Assembly: GCF_029227915.1 (NCBI RefSeq)
Contig: NC_079887.1
Location: forward strand, 18,909,650-18,973,649
Direction: 5' to 3'
DNA length: 64,000 bases
Source: Hydractinia symbiolongicarpus
Lineage: Eukaryota; Cnidaria; Hydrozoa; Anthoathecata; Hydractiniidae
The translations under genes and the position numbers were made by a program. Below the pieces are notes generated by a model. The model saw only the letters and a program-made list of their open reading frames with translations, did not search any database and was not told the origin of the DNA. Positions 51,701-63,960 of the stretch are shown in pieces (within the stretch, counting starts at the first letter, position 1; every line of letters begins with the position of its first letter).

Positions 51701-53127
51701 TTACGTGTAAGGCCTTTATTAGGCGTCAAAAATCCATATTACAGCGTTTAGAGGCCCGTGCGCGTAGTTGACAGTGTTTTAAAGCCGTGACGCAACGGAA
51801 AACCACTTGGGACGTCGTAGTCCATTGAGAGTGGAAGTATTAGACCAATGGTAACTTGCGCAGGCACGTGGAACCACTTGATTTACGTGTAAGGCCTTTA
51901 TTAGGCATCAAAATGCCATATTACAGCGTTTGTAGGACTGTTAGCGTAGTTGACGTTGTTATAAAGCCGTGACGCAACGGAAAACAACTTAGGACGTCGT
52001 AGTCTATTGAGAGTGGAAGGATTAGACCAATGGTAACCTGCGCAGGCACGTGGAACCACTTGATTTAAGTGTAAGGCCTTTATTAGGCATCAAAATGCCA
52101 TATTACAGCGTTTGGAGTCCGGTGCGCGTATTTGACGGTGTCTTAAAGCTGTGACGCAACGGAAAACCATTCGGGACGTCGTAGTCCATTGAGAGTGGAA
52201 GGATTAGACCAATGAAAACCTACGCGGGCACGTGGAACAACGTGATTCACGTGTAAGGCTTTTATTAGGCAACAAAAGGCCATGTTACAGCGGTTAGAGA
52301 CCTGTACACGTAGTTGACGGTGTTAAAAGGGTATGCCGCAATGGAAAACCACTTTGGACGTCGTTGTCCATTGAGAGTGGAAGGATTAGACAAATGGTAA
52401 CCTGCGCAGGCGCGTGGATCCACTTGAATTACGTGTAAGGCCTTTATTGGGCGTCAAAAGGCCATATTACAGCGTTTGTAGGACTGTTAGCGTAGTTGAC
52501 GTTGTTATAAAGCTGTGGCGCAATGGAAAGCGACTTGGGACGTCGTAGTCCATTGACAGTAGAAGGAGTAGAACAATTGTAACCTCCGCAGGCGCGTGGA
52601 ACCACTTGATTTACGTGTAAGGCCTTTATTAGGCGTCAAATATCCATATTACGGCGTTTAGAGAATCGTGCGCGCAGTTAACGGTGTTATAAAGCCGTGG
52701 CGCAACGGAAGACTACTTGGGACGTCGTAGTCCATTGAGAGTGGAAAGATTAGACCAATGGTAACCTGCGCAGCACGTGGAACCACTTGATTTACGTAAA
52801 AGGCCTTTATTAGGCATCGAAATGCCATATTACAGCATTTAGAGGACCGTGCGCGTAGTTAACGGTGTCTTAAAGCTGTGACACAACGGAAAACCACTTG
52901 GGGCGTCGTAGTCCATTGAGAGTGGAAAGATTAGACCAATGGTAACCTGCGCAGGCACGTGGAACCACTTGATTTACGTGTAAGGCCTTTATTAGGCATC
53001 AAAAGGCCATATTACGGCGTTTAGAGGCCCGTGCGCGTAGTTAACGGTGTTTTAAAGCCGTGACGCAACGGAAAACTACTTGGGACGTCGTAGCTCGTTA
53101 AAAGTGGAAGGAATAGACCAATGGTAA

Positions 53128-53309
53128 TCTGCGCATGCACGTGGAACAACGTGATTTACGTGTCAGGCCTTTATTAGGCGTCAAATATCCATATTACGGC
53201 GTTTAGAGGCCCGTGCGCGTAGTTAACGGTGTTTTAAAGCCGTGACGCAGCGGAAAACTACTTGGGACGTCGTAGTCCATTGAGAGTGGATGGATTAGAC
53301 CAATGGTAA
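53128..53309. repeat. Hybrid monomer at a one-monomer deletion
   Basis: It follows a CTCGTTAAAAG monomer, which elsewhere (61460-61500) is followed by GCATGCACGTCTAACAACG and then an extra monomer. Here it continues as GCATGCACGTGGAACAACG, GTGTCAGGCC and then GGCGTCAAATATCC. One monomer present in copy B is absent, so this unit marks either a loss in copy A or a gain in copy B. Confidence 0.7.
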
Positions 53310-54584
53310 ACTGCGCAGGCACGTGGAGCAACGTGATTTACGTGTAAGGCCTTTATTAGAAGTCAAAAAGCCATATTACGGTCGTTGGATGCCTGTACAC
53401 GTAGTTGACGGTGTTAAGAGGGCATTCCGCAATGGAAAACCACTTCAGACGTCGTAGTTCATCGAGAGTGGAAGGATTAGACCAATGGTAACCTGCGTAG
53501 GCACGTGGAACCACTTGATTTATGTGTAAGGACTTTATTATACATCAAAAGGCCATATTACAGTGTTTAGAGGCCCGTGCGCGTAGTTGACGGTGTTTTA
53601 AAGCCGTGACGCAACGTAAATCCACTCTCGACGTCGTAGTCCATCGAGAGTGGAAGGATTAGACCAATGAAAACCTACGCGGGCACGTGGAACCACGTGA
53701 TTCACGTGTAAGGCTTTTATTAGGCAACAAAAGGCCATGTTACAGCGGTTAGAGGCCTGTACACGTAGTTGACGGTGTTAAAAGGGTATGCCGCAATGGA
53801 AAACCACTTTGGGCGTCGTTGTCCATTGAGAGTGGAAGGATTAGACAAATGGTAACCTGCGCAGGCGCGTGGATCCACTTGAATTACGTGTAAGGCCTTT
53901 ATTAGGCATCAAGATGCCATATTACAGCGTTTAGAGGCCCGTGCGTGCAGTTAGACGGTGTTTTAAAGCCGTGACGCAACGGAAAACCACTTGGGACGTC
54001 GTAGCTTGTTAAAAGTGGAAGAATTAGACCAATGGTAATCTGCGCATGCACGTGGAACAACGTGATTTACGTGTCAGGCCTTTATTAGGCGTCAAATATC
54101 CATATTACGGCGTTTAGAGGCCCGTGCGCGTAGTTAACGGTGTTTTAAAGCCGTGACGCAACGGAAAACTACTTGGGACGTCGTAGTCCATTGAGAGTGG
54201 ATGGATTAGACCAATGGTAAACTGCGCAGGCACGTGGAGCAACGTGATTTACGCGTAAGGCCTTTATTAGAAGTCAAAAGGCCATTTTACGGTCGTTGGA
54301 TGCCTGTACACGTAGTTGACGGTGTTAAGAGGGCATTCCGCAATGGAAAACCACTTCAGACGTCGTAGTTCATCGAGAGTGGAAGGATTAGACCAATGGT
54401 AACCTGCGTAGGCACGTGGAACCACTTGATTTACGTGTAAGGACTTTATTATACATCAAAAGGCCATATTACAGTGTTTAGAGGCCCGTGCGCGTAGTTG
54501 ACGGTGTTTTAAAGTCGTGACGCAACGTAAATCCACTCTCGACGTCGTAGTCCATCGAGAGTGGAAGGATTAGACCAATGAAAA

Positions 54585-54766
54585 CCTACGCGGGCACGTG
54601 GAACCACGTGATTCACGTGTAAGGCTTTTATTAGGCAACAAAAGGCCATGTTACAGCGGTTACAGGCCTGTACACGTAGTTGACGGTGTTAAAAGGGTAT
54701 GCCGCAATGGAAAACCACTTTGGACGTCGTTGTCCATTGAGAGTGGAAGTATTAGACCAATGGTAA
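54585..54766. repeat. Monomer with three phased CACGTG sites (example)
   Basis: CACGTG occurs at 54595-54600, 54605-54610 and 54614-54619, that is with starts 10 and 9 bp apart, close to one helical turn. Most monomers keep the first as CACGTG but have CACTTG and TACGTG at the other two. Other members with all three lie at 5469-5493 and near 53.69, 57.87, 60.6, 62.24 and 63.15 kb. This subfamily also has GGCAACAAAAGG, CCTGTACACG and GGTATGCCGC. CACGTG is the core bound by bHLH-type factors; binding here is inference. Confidence 0.85.
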
Positions 54767-55410
54767 CCTGCGCAGGCGCGTGGATCCACTTGAATTACGT
54801 GTAAGGCCTTTATTGGGCGTCAAAAGGCCATATTACAGCGTTTGTAGGACTGTTAGCGTAGTTGACGTTGTTATAAAGCCGTGGCGCAATGGAAAGCGAC
54901 TTGGGACGTCGTAGTCCATTGACAGTAGAAGGAGTAGAACAATTGTAACCTCCGCAGGCGCGTGGAACCACTTGATTTACGTGTAAGGCCTTTATTAGGC
55001 GCCAAATATCCATATTACGGCGTTTAGAGAATCGTGCGCGTAGTTAACGGTGTTATAAAGCCGTGGCGCAACGGAAAACTACTTGGGACGTCGTAGTCCA
55101 TTGAGAGTGGAAAGATTAGACCAATGGTAACCTGCGCAGCACGTGGAACCACTTGATTTACGTAAAAGGCCTTTATTAGGCGTCAAAAGGTCATATTACG
55201 GCCTTTAGAGGCCCGTGCGCGTAGCCGACAATGTTTTAAAGCCATGGCGCAACAGAAAATCACTTGGGACGTCGAAGTCCATTGAGAGCGGAAAGATTAA
55301 ACCAATATTAACCTGCGCAAGCTCGTGGAACTAATTGATTTACGTGTAAGGCTTTTATTAGGCATCAGAAGTCCATATTACAGCGTTTAGAGGCCCGTGC
55401 GCGTAGTTGA

Positions 55411-58400
55411 CGGTGTCTTAAAGCTGTGACGCAACGGAACACCACTTGGGACGCCGTAATCCATTGAGAGTGGAAAGATTAAACCAATGGTAACCTACGC
55501 AGGCACGTGGAACCACTTGATTTACGTGTAAAGCCTTTATTAGGCATCGAAATGCCATATTACAGTATTTAGAGGACCGTGCGCGTAGTTAACGGTGTTT
55601 TAAAGCCGTGACGCAACGGAAAACCACTTGGGACGTCGTAGTCCATTGAGAGTGGAAGGATTAGACCAATGGTAACCTGCGCAGACACGTGGAACCACTT
55701 GATTTACGTGTAAGGCCTTTATTAGACGTCAAAAGGCCGTATTACGGTCGTTCGAGGCTTGTTAGCGTAGTTGACGGTGTTATTACGTCATGGCGCAATG
55801 GAAAACAACTTGGAACGTCTTAGGCCATTGACAAAAAAAGGATTAGACCAATGGTAACCTGCGCAGGCACGTTGAACCACGTGATTTACGTGTAAGGCCT
55901 TAAATAGGCGTCAAAATGCCACATTACCGTCTTTAGAGGCCCGTGCCCGTAGCTGACGGTGTTTTAAAGCCATGGCGCAACAGAAAATCACTTTGGACGT
56001 CGCAGTCCATTGAGAGTGGAAGGATTAGACCAATGGTAACCTGCGCAGGCACGTGGAACCACTTGAGTAACGTGTAAGGCCTTTATTAGACGTCAAAAGG
56101 CCGTATCACGGCCTTTAGAGGGTTCTTAGCGAAGTTGACGGTGTTATAAAGCCATGGCGCAATGGAAAACGGCTTCGGACGTCGAGTCCATTGAGAGTGG
56201 AAGGATTAGACCAATGGTAACATGCGCAGGCACGTGGAACCACTTGATTTACGTGTAAGGCTTTTATTGGGCGTCAAAAGGCCATATTACAGCGTTTATA
56301 GGACTGTTAGCGTAGTTGACGTTGTTATAAAGCCGTGGCGCAATGGAAAGCGACTTAGGACGTCGTAGTCCATTGACAGTAGAAGGAGTAGAACAATTGT
56401 AACCTCCGCAGGCGCGTGGAACTACTTGATTTACGTGTAAGACCTTTATTAGGCGTCAAAAGTCCATATTACGGCGTTTAGAGCCCCGTGCGCGTAGTTG
56501 ACGTTGTTATAAAACCGTGGCGCAATGGAAAGCGACTTGGGACGTCGTAGTCTAATGACAGTAGAAGGATTAGACCAATGGTAACATGCGCAGGCACGTG
56601 GAACCACTTGATTTACGTGTAAGACCTTTATTGGGCGTCAAAAGGCCATATTACAGCGTTTATAGGACTGTTAGCGTAGTTGACGTTGTTATAAAGCCGT
56701 GGCGCAATGGAAAGCGACTTGGGACGTCGTAGTCCATTGAGAGCGGAAAGATAAAACCAATATTAACCTGCGCAAGCTCGTGGAACTACGTGATTTACGT
56801 GTAAGGCTTTTATTAGGCATCAGAAGGCCATATTACAGCGTTTGTAGGACTGTTAGCGTAGTTGACGTTATTATAAAGCCGTGGCGCAATGGTAAGCGAC
56901 TTGGGACGTCGTAGTTCATTGACAGTAGAAGGAGTAGAACAATTGTAACCACCGCAGGCGCGTGGAACCACTTGATTTACGTGTAAGGCCTTTATTAGGC
57001 GTCAAAAATCCATATTACAGCGTTTAGAGGCCCGTGCGCGTAGTTGACAGTGTTTTAAAGCCGTGACGCAACGGAAAACCACTTGGGACGTCGTAGTCCA
57101 TTGAGAGTGGAAGTATTAGACCAATGGTAACTTGCGCAGGCACGTGGAACCACTTGATTTACGTGTAAGGCCTTTATTAGGCATCAAAATGCCATATTAC
57201 AGCGTTTGTAGGACTGTTAGCGTAGTTGACGTTGTTATAAAGCCGTGACGCAACGGAAAACAACTTAGGACGTCGTAGTCTATTGAGAGTGGAAGGATTA
57301 GACCAATGGTAACCTGCGCAGGCACGTGGAACCACTTGATTTACGTGTAAGGCCTTTATAAGGCATCAAAATGCCATATTACAGCGTTTGGAGTCCGGTG
57401 CGCGTATTTGACGGTGTCTTAAAGCTGTGACGCAACGGAAAACCATTCGGGACGTCGTAGTCCATTGAGAGTGGAAAGATTAGACCAATGGTAACCTGCG
57501 CAGGCACGTGGAACCACTTGATTTACGTGAAAGGCCTTTATTAGAAGTCAAAAGGCCATATTACGGCCGTTGGATGCCTGTACACGTAGTTGACGGTGTT
57601 AAGAGGGCATTCCGCAATGGAAAACCACTTCAGACGTCGTAGTTCATCGAGAGTGGAAGGATTAGACCAATGGTAACCTGCGTAGGCACGTGGAACCACT
57701 TGATTTACGTGTAAGGACTTTATTATACATCAAAAGGCCATATTACAGTGTTTAGAGGCCCGTGCGCGTAGTTGACGGTGTTTTAAAGCCGTGACGCAAC
57801 GTAAATCCACTCTCGACGTCGTAGTCCATCGAGAGTGGAAGGATTAGACCAATGAAAACCTACGCGGGCACGTGGAACCACGTGATTCACGTGTAAGGCT
57901 TTTATTAGGCAACAAAAGGCCATGTTACAGCGGTTAGAGGCCTGTACACGTAGTTGACGGTGTTAAAAGGGTATGCCGCAATGGAAAACCACTTTGGACG
58001 TCGTTGTCCATTGAGAGTGGAAGGATTAGACAAATGGTAACCTGCGCAGGCGCGTGGATCCACTTGAATTACGTGTAAGGCCTTTATTGGGCGTCAAAAG
58101 GCCATATTACAGCGTTTGTAGGACTGTTAGCGTAGTTGACGTTGTTATAAAGCCGTGGCGCAATGGAAAGCGACTTGGGACGTCGTAGTCCATTGACAGT
58201 AGAAGGAGTAGAACAATTGTAACCTCCGCAGGCGCGTGGAACCACTTGATTTACGTGTAAGGCCTTTATTAGGCGTCAAATATCCATATTACGGCGTTTA
58301 GAGAATCGTGCGCGTAGTTAACGGTGTTATAAAGCCGTGGCGCAACGGAAAACTACTTGGGACGTCGTAGTCCATTGAGAGTGGAAAGATTAGACCAATG

Positions 58401-61400
58401 GTAACCTGCGCAGCACGTGGAACCACTTGATTTACGTAAAAGGCCTTTATTAGGCATCGAAATGCCATATTACAGCATTTAGAGGACCGTGCGCGTAGTT
58501 AACGGTGTTTTAAAGCCGTGACGCAACGGAAAACCACTTGGGACGTCGTAATCCATTGAGAGTGGAAGGATTAGACCAATGGTAACCTGCGCAGACACGT
58601 GGAACCACTTGATTTACGTGTAAGGCCTTTATTAGACGTCAAAAGGCCGTATTACGGTCGTTCGAGGCTTGTTAGCGTAGTTGACGGTGTTATTACGTCA
58701 TGGCGCAATGGAAAACAACTTGGAACGTCTTAGGCCATTGACAAAAAAAGGATTAGACCAATGGTAACCTGCGCAGGCACGTGGAACCACTTGATTTACG
58801 TGTAAGGCCTTTATTAGGCATCAAAAGGCCATATTACGGCGTTTAGAGGCCCGTGCGCGTAGTTAACGGTGTTTTAAAGCCGTGACGCAACGGAAAACTA
58901 CTTGGGACGTCGTAGCTCGTTAAAAGTGGAAGGATTAGACCAATGGTAATCTGCGCATGCACGTCTAACAACGTGATTTGCGTGTAAGGCCTTTATTAGG
59001 CGTCAAAAGGCCACATTACAGCGTTTGTAGGACTGTTAGCGTAGTTGACGTTGTTATAAAGCCGTGGCGCAATGGAAAGCGTCTTGGAACGTCGTAGTCC
59101 AATGACAGTAGAAGGAGTAGAACAATTGTAACCTCCGCAGGCGCGTGGAACCACTTGATTTACGTGTAAGGCCTTTATTAGGCATCAAAAGTCCATATTA
59201 CGGCGTTTAGAGGCCCGTGCGCGTAGTTAACGGTGTTTTAAAGCCGTGACGCAACGGAAAACTACTTGGGACGTCGTAGTCCATTGAGAGTGGATGGATT
59301 AGACCAATGGTAAACTGCGCAGGCACGTGGAGCAACGTGATTTACGTGTAAGGCCTTTATTAGAAGTCAAAAGGCCATATTACGGTCGTTGGATGCCTGT
59401 ACACGTAGTTGACGGTGTTAAGAGGGCATTCCGCAATGGAAAACCACTTCAGACGTCGTAGTTCATCGAGAGTGGAAGGATTAGACCAATGGTAACCTGC
59501 GCAGGCACGTGGAACCACTTGAGTAACGTGTAAGGCCTTTATTAGACGTCAAAAGGCCGTATCACGGCCTTTAGAGGGTTCTTAGCGTAGTTGACGGTGT
59601 TATAAAGCCATGGCGCAATGGAAAACGGCTTCGGACGTCGAGTCCATTGAGAGTGGAAAGATTAGACCAATGGTAACCTGCGCAGGCACGTGGAACCACT
59701 TGATTTACGTGAAAGGCCTTTATTAGGCGTCAAAAGGTCATATTACGACCTTTAGAGCCCTGTGCGCGTAGCCGACGGTGTTTTAAAGCCATGGCGCAAC
59801 AGAAAATCACTTATGACGTCGAAGTCCATTGAGAGCGGAAAGATAAAACCAATATTAACCTGCGCAAGCTCGTGGAACTACGTGATTTACGTGTAAGGCT
59901 TTTATTAGGCATCAGAAGGCCATATTACAGCGTTTGTAGGACTGTTAGCGTAGTTGACGTTGTTATAAAGCCGTGGCGCAATGGAAAGCGACTTGGGACG
60001 TCGTAGTCCATTGACAGTAGAAGGAGTAGAACAATTGTAACCTCCGCAGGCGCGTGGAACCACTTGATTTACGTGTAAGGCCTTTATTAGGCGTCAAAAA
60101 TCCATATTACAGCGTTTAGAGGCCCGTGCGCGTAGTTGACAGTGTTTTAAAGCCGTGACGCAACGGAAAACCACTTGGGACGTCGTAGTCCATTGAGAGT
60201 GGAAGTATTAGACCAATGGTAACTTGCGCAGGCACGTGGAACCACTTGATTTACGTGTAAGGCCTTTATTAGGCATCAAAATGCCATATTACAGCGTTTG
60301 TAGGACTGTTAGCGTAGTTGACGTTGTTATAAAGCCGTGACGCAACGGAAAACAACTTAGGACGTCGTAGTCTATTGAGAGTGGAAGGATTAGAACAATG
60401 GTAACCTGCGCAGGCACGTGGAACCACTTGATTTAAGTGTAAGGCCTTTATTAGGCATCAAAATGCCATATTACAGCGTTTGGAGTCCGGTGCGCGTATT
60501 TGACGGTGTCTTAAAGCTGTGACGCAACGGAAAACCATTCGGGACGTCGTAGTCCATTGAGAGTGGAAGGATTAGACCAATGAAAACCTACGCGGGCACG
60601 TGGAACCACGTGATTCACGTGTAAGGCTTTTATTAGGCAACAAAAGGCCATGTTACAGCGGTTAGAGGCCTGTACACGTAGTTGACGGTGTTAAAAGGGT
60701 ATGCCGCAATGGAAAACCTCTTTGGACGTCGTTGTCCATTGAGAGTGGAAGGATTAGACAAATGGTAACCTGCGCAGGCGCGTGGATCCACTTGAATTAC
60801 GTGTAAGGCCTTTATTGGGCGTCAAAAGGCCATATTACAGCGTTTGTAGGACTGTTAGCGTAGTTGACGTTGTTATAAAGCTGTGGCGCAATGGAAAGCG
60901 ACTTGGGACGTCGTAGTCCATTGACAGTAGAAGGAGTAGAACAATTGTAACCTCCGCAGGCGCGTGGAACCACTTGATTTACGTGTAAGGCCTTTATTAG
61001 GCGTCAAATATCCATATTACGGCGTTTAGAGAATCGTGCGCGCAGTTAACGGTGTTATAAAGCCGTGGCGCAACGGAAAACTACTTGGGACGTCGTAGTC
61101 CATTGAGAGTGGAAAGATTAGACCAATGGTAACCTGCGCAGCACGTGGAACCACTTGATTTACGTAAAAGGCCTTTATTAGGCATCGAAATGCCATATTA
61201 CAGCATTTAGAGGACCGTGCGCGTAGTTAACGGTGTCTTAAAGCTGTGACACAACGGAAAACCACTTGGGGCGTCGTAGTCCATTGAGAGTGGAAAGATT
61301 AGACCAATGGTAACCTGCGCAGGCACGTGGAACCACTTGATTTACGTGTAAGGCCTTTATTAGGCATCAAAAGGCCATATTACGGCGTTTAGAGGCCCGT

Positions 61401-63960
61401 GCGCGTAGTTAACGGTGTTTTAAAGCCGTGACGCAACGGAAAACTACTTGGGACGTCGTAGCTCGTTAAAAGTGGAAGGATTAGACCAATGGTAATCTGC
61501 GCATGCACGTCTAACAACGTGATTTGCGTGTAAGGCCTTTATTAGGCGTCAAAAGGCCACATTACAGCGTTTGTAGGACTGTTAGCGTAGTTGACGTTGT
61601 TATAAAGCCGTGGCGCAATGGAAAGCGACTTGGAACGTCGTAGTCCAATGACAGTAGAAGGAGTAGAACAATTGTAACCTCCGCAGGCGCGTGGAACCAC
61701 TTGATTTACGTGTAAGGCCTTTATTAGGCGTCAAAAGTCCATATTACGGCGTTTAGAGGCCCGTGCGCGTAGTTAACGGTGTTTTAAAGCCGTGACGCAG
61801 CGGAAAACTACTTGGGACGTCGTAGTCCATTGAGAGTGGATGGATTAGACCAATGGTAAACTGCGCAGGCACGTGGAGCAACGTGATTTACGTGTAAGGC
61901 CTTTATTAGAAGTCAAAAAGCCATATTACGGTCGTTGGATGCCTGTACACGTAGTTGACGGTGTTAAGAGGGCATTCCGCAATGGAAAACCACTTCAGAC
62001 GTCGTAGTTCATCGAGAGTGGAAGGATTAGACCAATGGTAACCTGCGTAGGCACGTGGAACCACTTGATTTATGTGTAAGGACTTTATTATACATCAAAA
62101 GGCCATATTACAGTGTTTAGAGGCCCGTGCGCGTAGTTGACGGTGTTTTAAAGCCGTGACGCAACGTAAATCCACTCTCGACGTCGTAGTCCATCGAGAG
62201 TGGAAGGATTAGACCAATGAAAACCTACGCGGGCACGTGGAACCACGTGATTCACGTGTAAGGCTTTTATTAGGCAACAAAAGGCCATGTTACAGCGGTT
62301 AGAGGCCTGTACACGTAGTTGACGGTGTTAAAAGGGTATGCCGCAATGGAAAACCACTTTGGACGTCGTTGTCCATTGAGAGTGGAAGGATTAGACAAAT
62401 GGTAACCTGCGCAGGCGCGTGGATCCACTTGAATTACGTGTAAGGCCTTTATTAGGCATCAAGATGCCATATTACAGCGTTTAGAGGCCCGTGCGCGCAG
62501 TTAGACGGTGTTTTAAAGCCGTGACGCAACGGAAAACCACTTGGGACGTCGTAGCTTGTTAAAAGTGGAAGAATTAGACCAATGGTAATCTGCGCATGCA
62601 CGTGGAACAACGTGATTTACGTGTCAGGCCTTTATTAGGCGTCAAATATCCATATTACGGCGTTTAGAGGCCCGTGCGCGTAGTTAACGGTGTTTTAAAG
62701 CCGTGACGCAACGGAAAACTACTTGGGACGTCGTAGTCCATTGAGAGTGGATGGATTAGACCAATGGTAAACTGCGCAGGCACGTGGAGCAACGTGATTT
62801 ACGCGTAAGGCCTTTATTAGAAGTCAAAAGGCCATTTTACGGTCGTTGGATGCCTGTACACGTAGTTGACGGTGTTAAGAGGGCATTCCGCAATGGAAAA
62901 CCACTTCAGACGTCGTAGTTCATCGAGAGTGGAAGGATTAGACCAATGGTAACCTGCGTAGGCACGTGGAACCACTTGATTTACGTGTAAGGACTTTATT
63001 ATACATCAAAAGGCCATATTACAGTGTTTAGAGGCCCGTGCGCGTAGTTGACGGTGTTTTAAAGTCGTGACGCAACGTAAATCCACTCTCGACGTCGTAG
63101 TCCATCGAGAGTGGAAGGATTAGACCAATGAAAACCTACGCGGGCACGTGGAACCACGTGATTCACGTGTAAGGCTTTTATTAGGCAACAAAAGGCCATG
63201 TTACAGCGGTTACAGGCCTGTACACGTAGTTGACGGTGTTAAAAGGGTATGCCGCAATGGAAAACCACTTTGGACGTCGTTGTCCATTGAGAGTGGAAGG
63301 ATTAGACAAATGGTAACCTGCGCAGGCGCGTGGATCCACTTGAATTACGTGTAAGGCCTTTATTGGGCGTCAAAAGGCCATATTACAGCGTTTGTAGGAC
63401 TGTTAGCGTAGTTGACGTTGTTATAAAGCCGTGGCGCAATGGAAAGCGACTTGGGACGTCGTAGTCCATTGACAGTAGAAGGAGTAGAACAATTGTAACC
63501 TCCGCAGGCGCGTGGAACCACTTGATTTACGTGTAAGGCCTTTATTAGGCGCCAAATATCCATATTACGGCGTTTAGAGAATCGTGCGCGTAGTTAACGG
63601 TGTTATAAAGCCGTGGCGCAACGGAAAACTACTTGGGACGTCGTAGTCCATTGAGAGTGGAAAGATTAGACCAATGGTAACCTGCGCAGCACGTGGAACC
63701 ACTTGATTTACGTAAAAGGCCTTTATTAGGCGTCAAAAGGTCATATTACGGCCTTTAGAGGCCCGTGCGCGTAGCCGACAATGTTTTAAAGCCATGGCGC
63801 AACAGAAAATCACTTGGGACGTCGAAGTCCATTGAGAGCGGAAAGATTAAACCAATATTAACCTGCGCAAGCTCGTGGAACTAATTGATTTACGTGTAAG
63901 GCTTTTATTAGGCATCAGAAGTCCATATTACAGCGTTTAGAGGCCCGTGCGCGTAGTTGA
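55411..63960. repeat. 8.55-kb tandem duplication, copy B
   Basis: Second copy of 47405-55410, longer by three monomers. It ends near 63960, where GTTGACAGTGTTTT is opposed by GTTGACGGTGTCTT at 55407. Together the two copies occupy the last 16.6 kb of the window. Confidence 0.85.
57677..58040. repeat. Two monomers present only in the second 8-kb copy
   Basis: An ATTATACATC monomer (57677-57858) and a three-CACGTG monomer (57859-58040) lie between the TCATCGAGAGTGG monomer and the GCGCGTGGATCC monomer. In copy A (49669) those two neighbours are joined directly. The longer order also occurs near 5.3-5.65 kb, 12.2-12.6 kb and 22.0-22.4 kb, so a loss in copy A is more likely than a gain here. Confidence 0.75.

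Larger units (their letters stand above)
47405..55410. repeat. 8-kb tandem duplication, copy A
   Basis: About 8.0 kb (44 monomers) repeated directly downstream. The shift to copy B is 8005 bp near 48181, 8368 near 52201 and 8550 from about 53.2 kb to the end, because copy B has two extra monomers (57677-58040) and then one more near 61.5 kb. The series includes GTTATAAAACC, GCAATGGTAAGCG and GCAGTTAGACGG variants that match one to one. Confidence 0.85.

Noticed and set aside
54598-54804. 68-codon plus-strand frames at 54598-54804 and 63148-63354
   Set aside because: They are the same monomer pair in the two 8-kb copies. Sister monomers are closed by single substitutions, so there is no sign of coding constraint.
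22484-63960. The large near-identical blocks as pure assembly error
   Set aside because: It cannot be excluded without reads, but the copies carry scattered private substitutions and whole-monomer differences, which a simple assembly duplication would not create.
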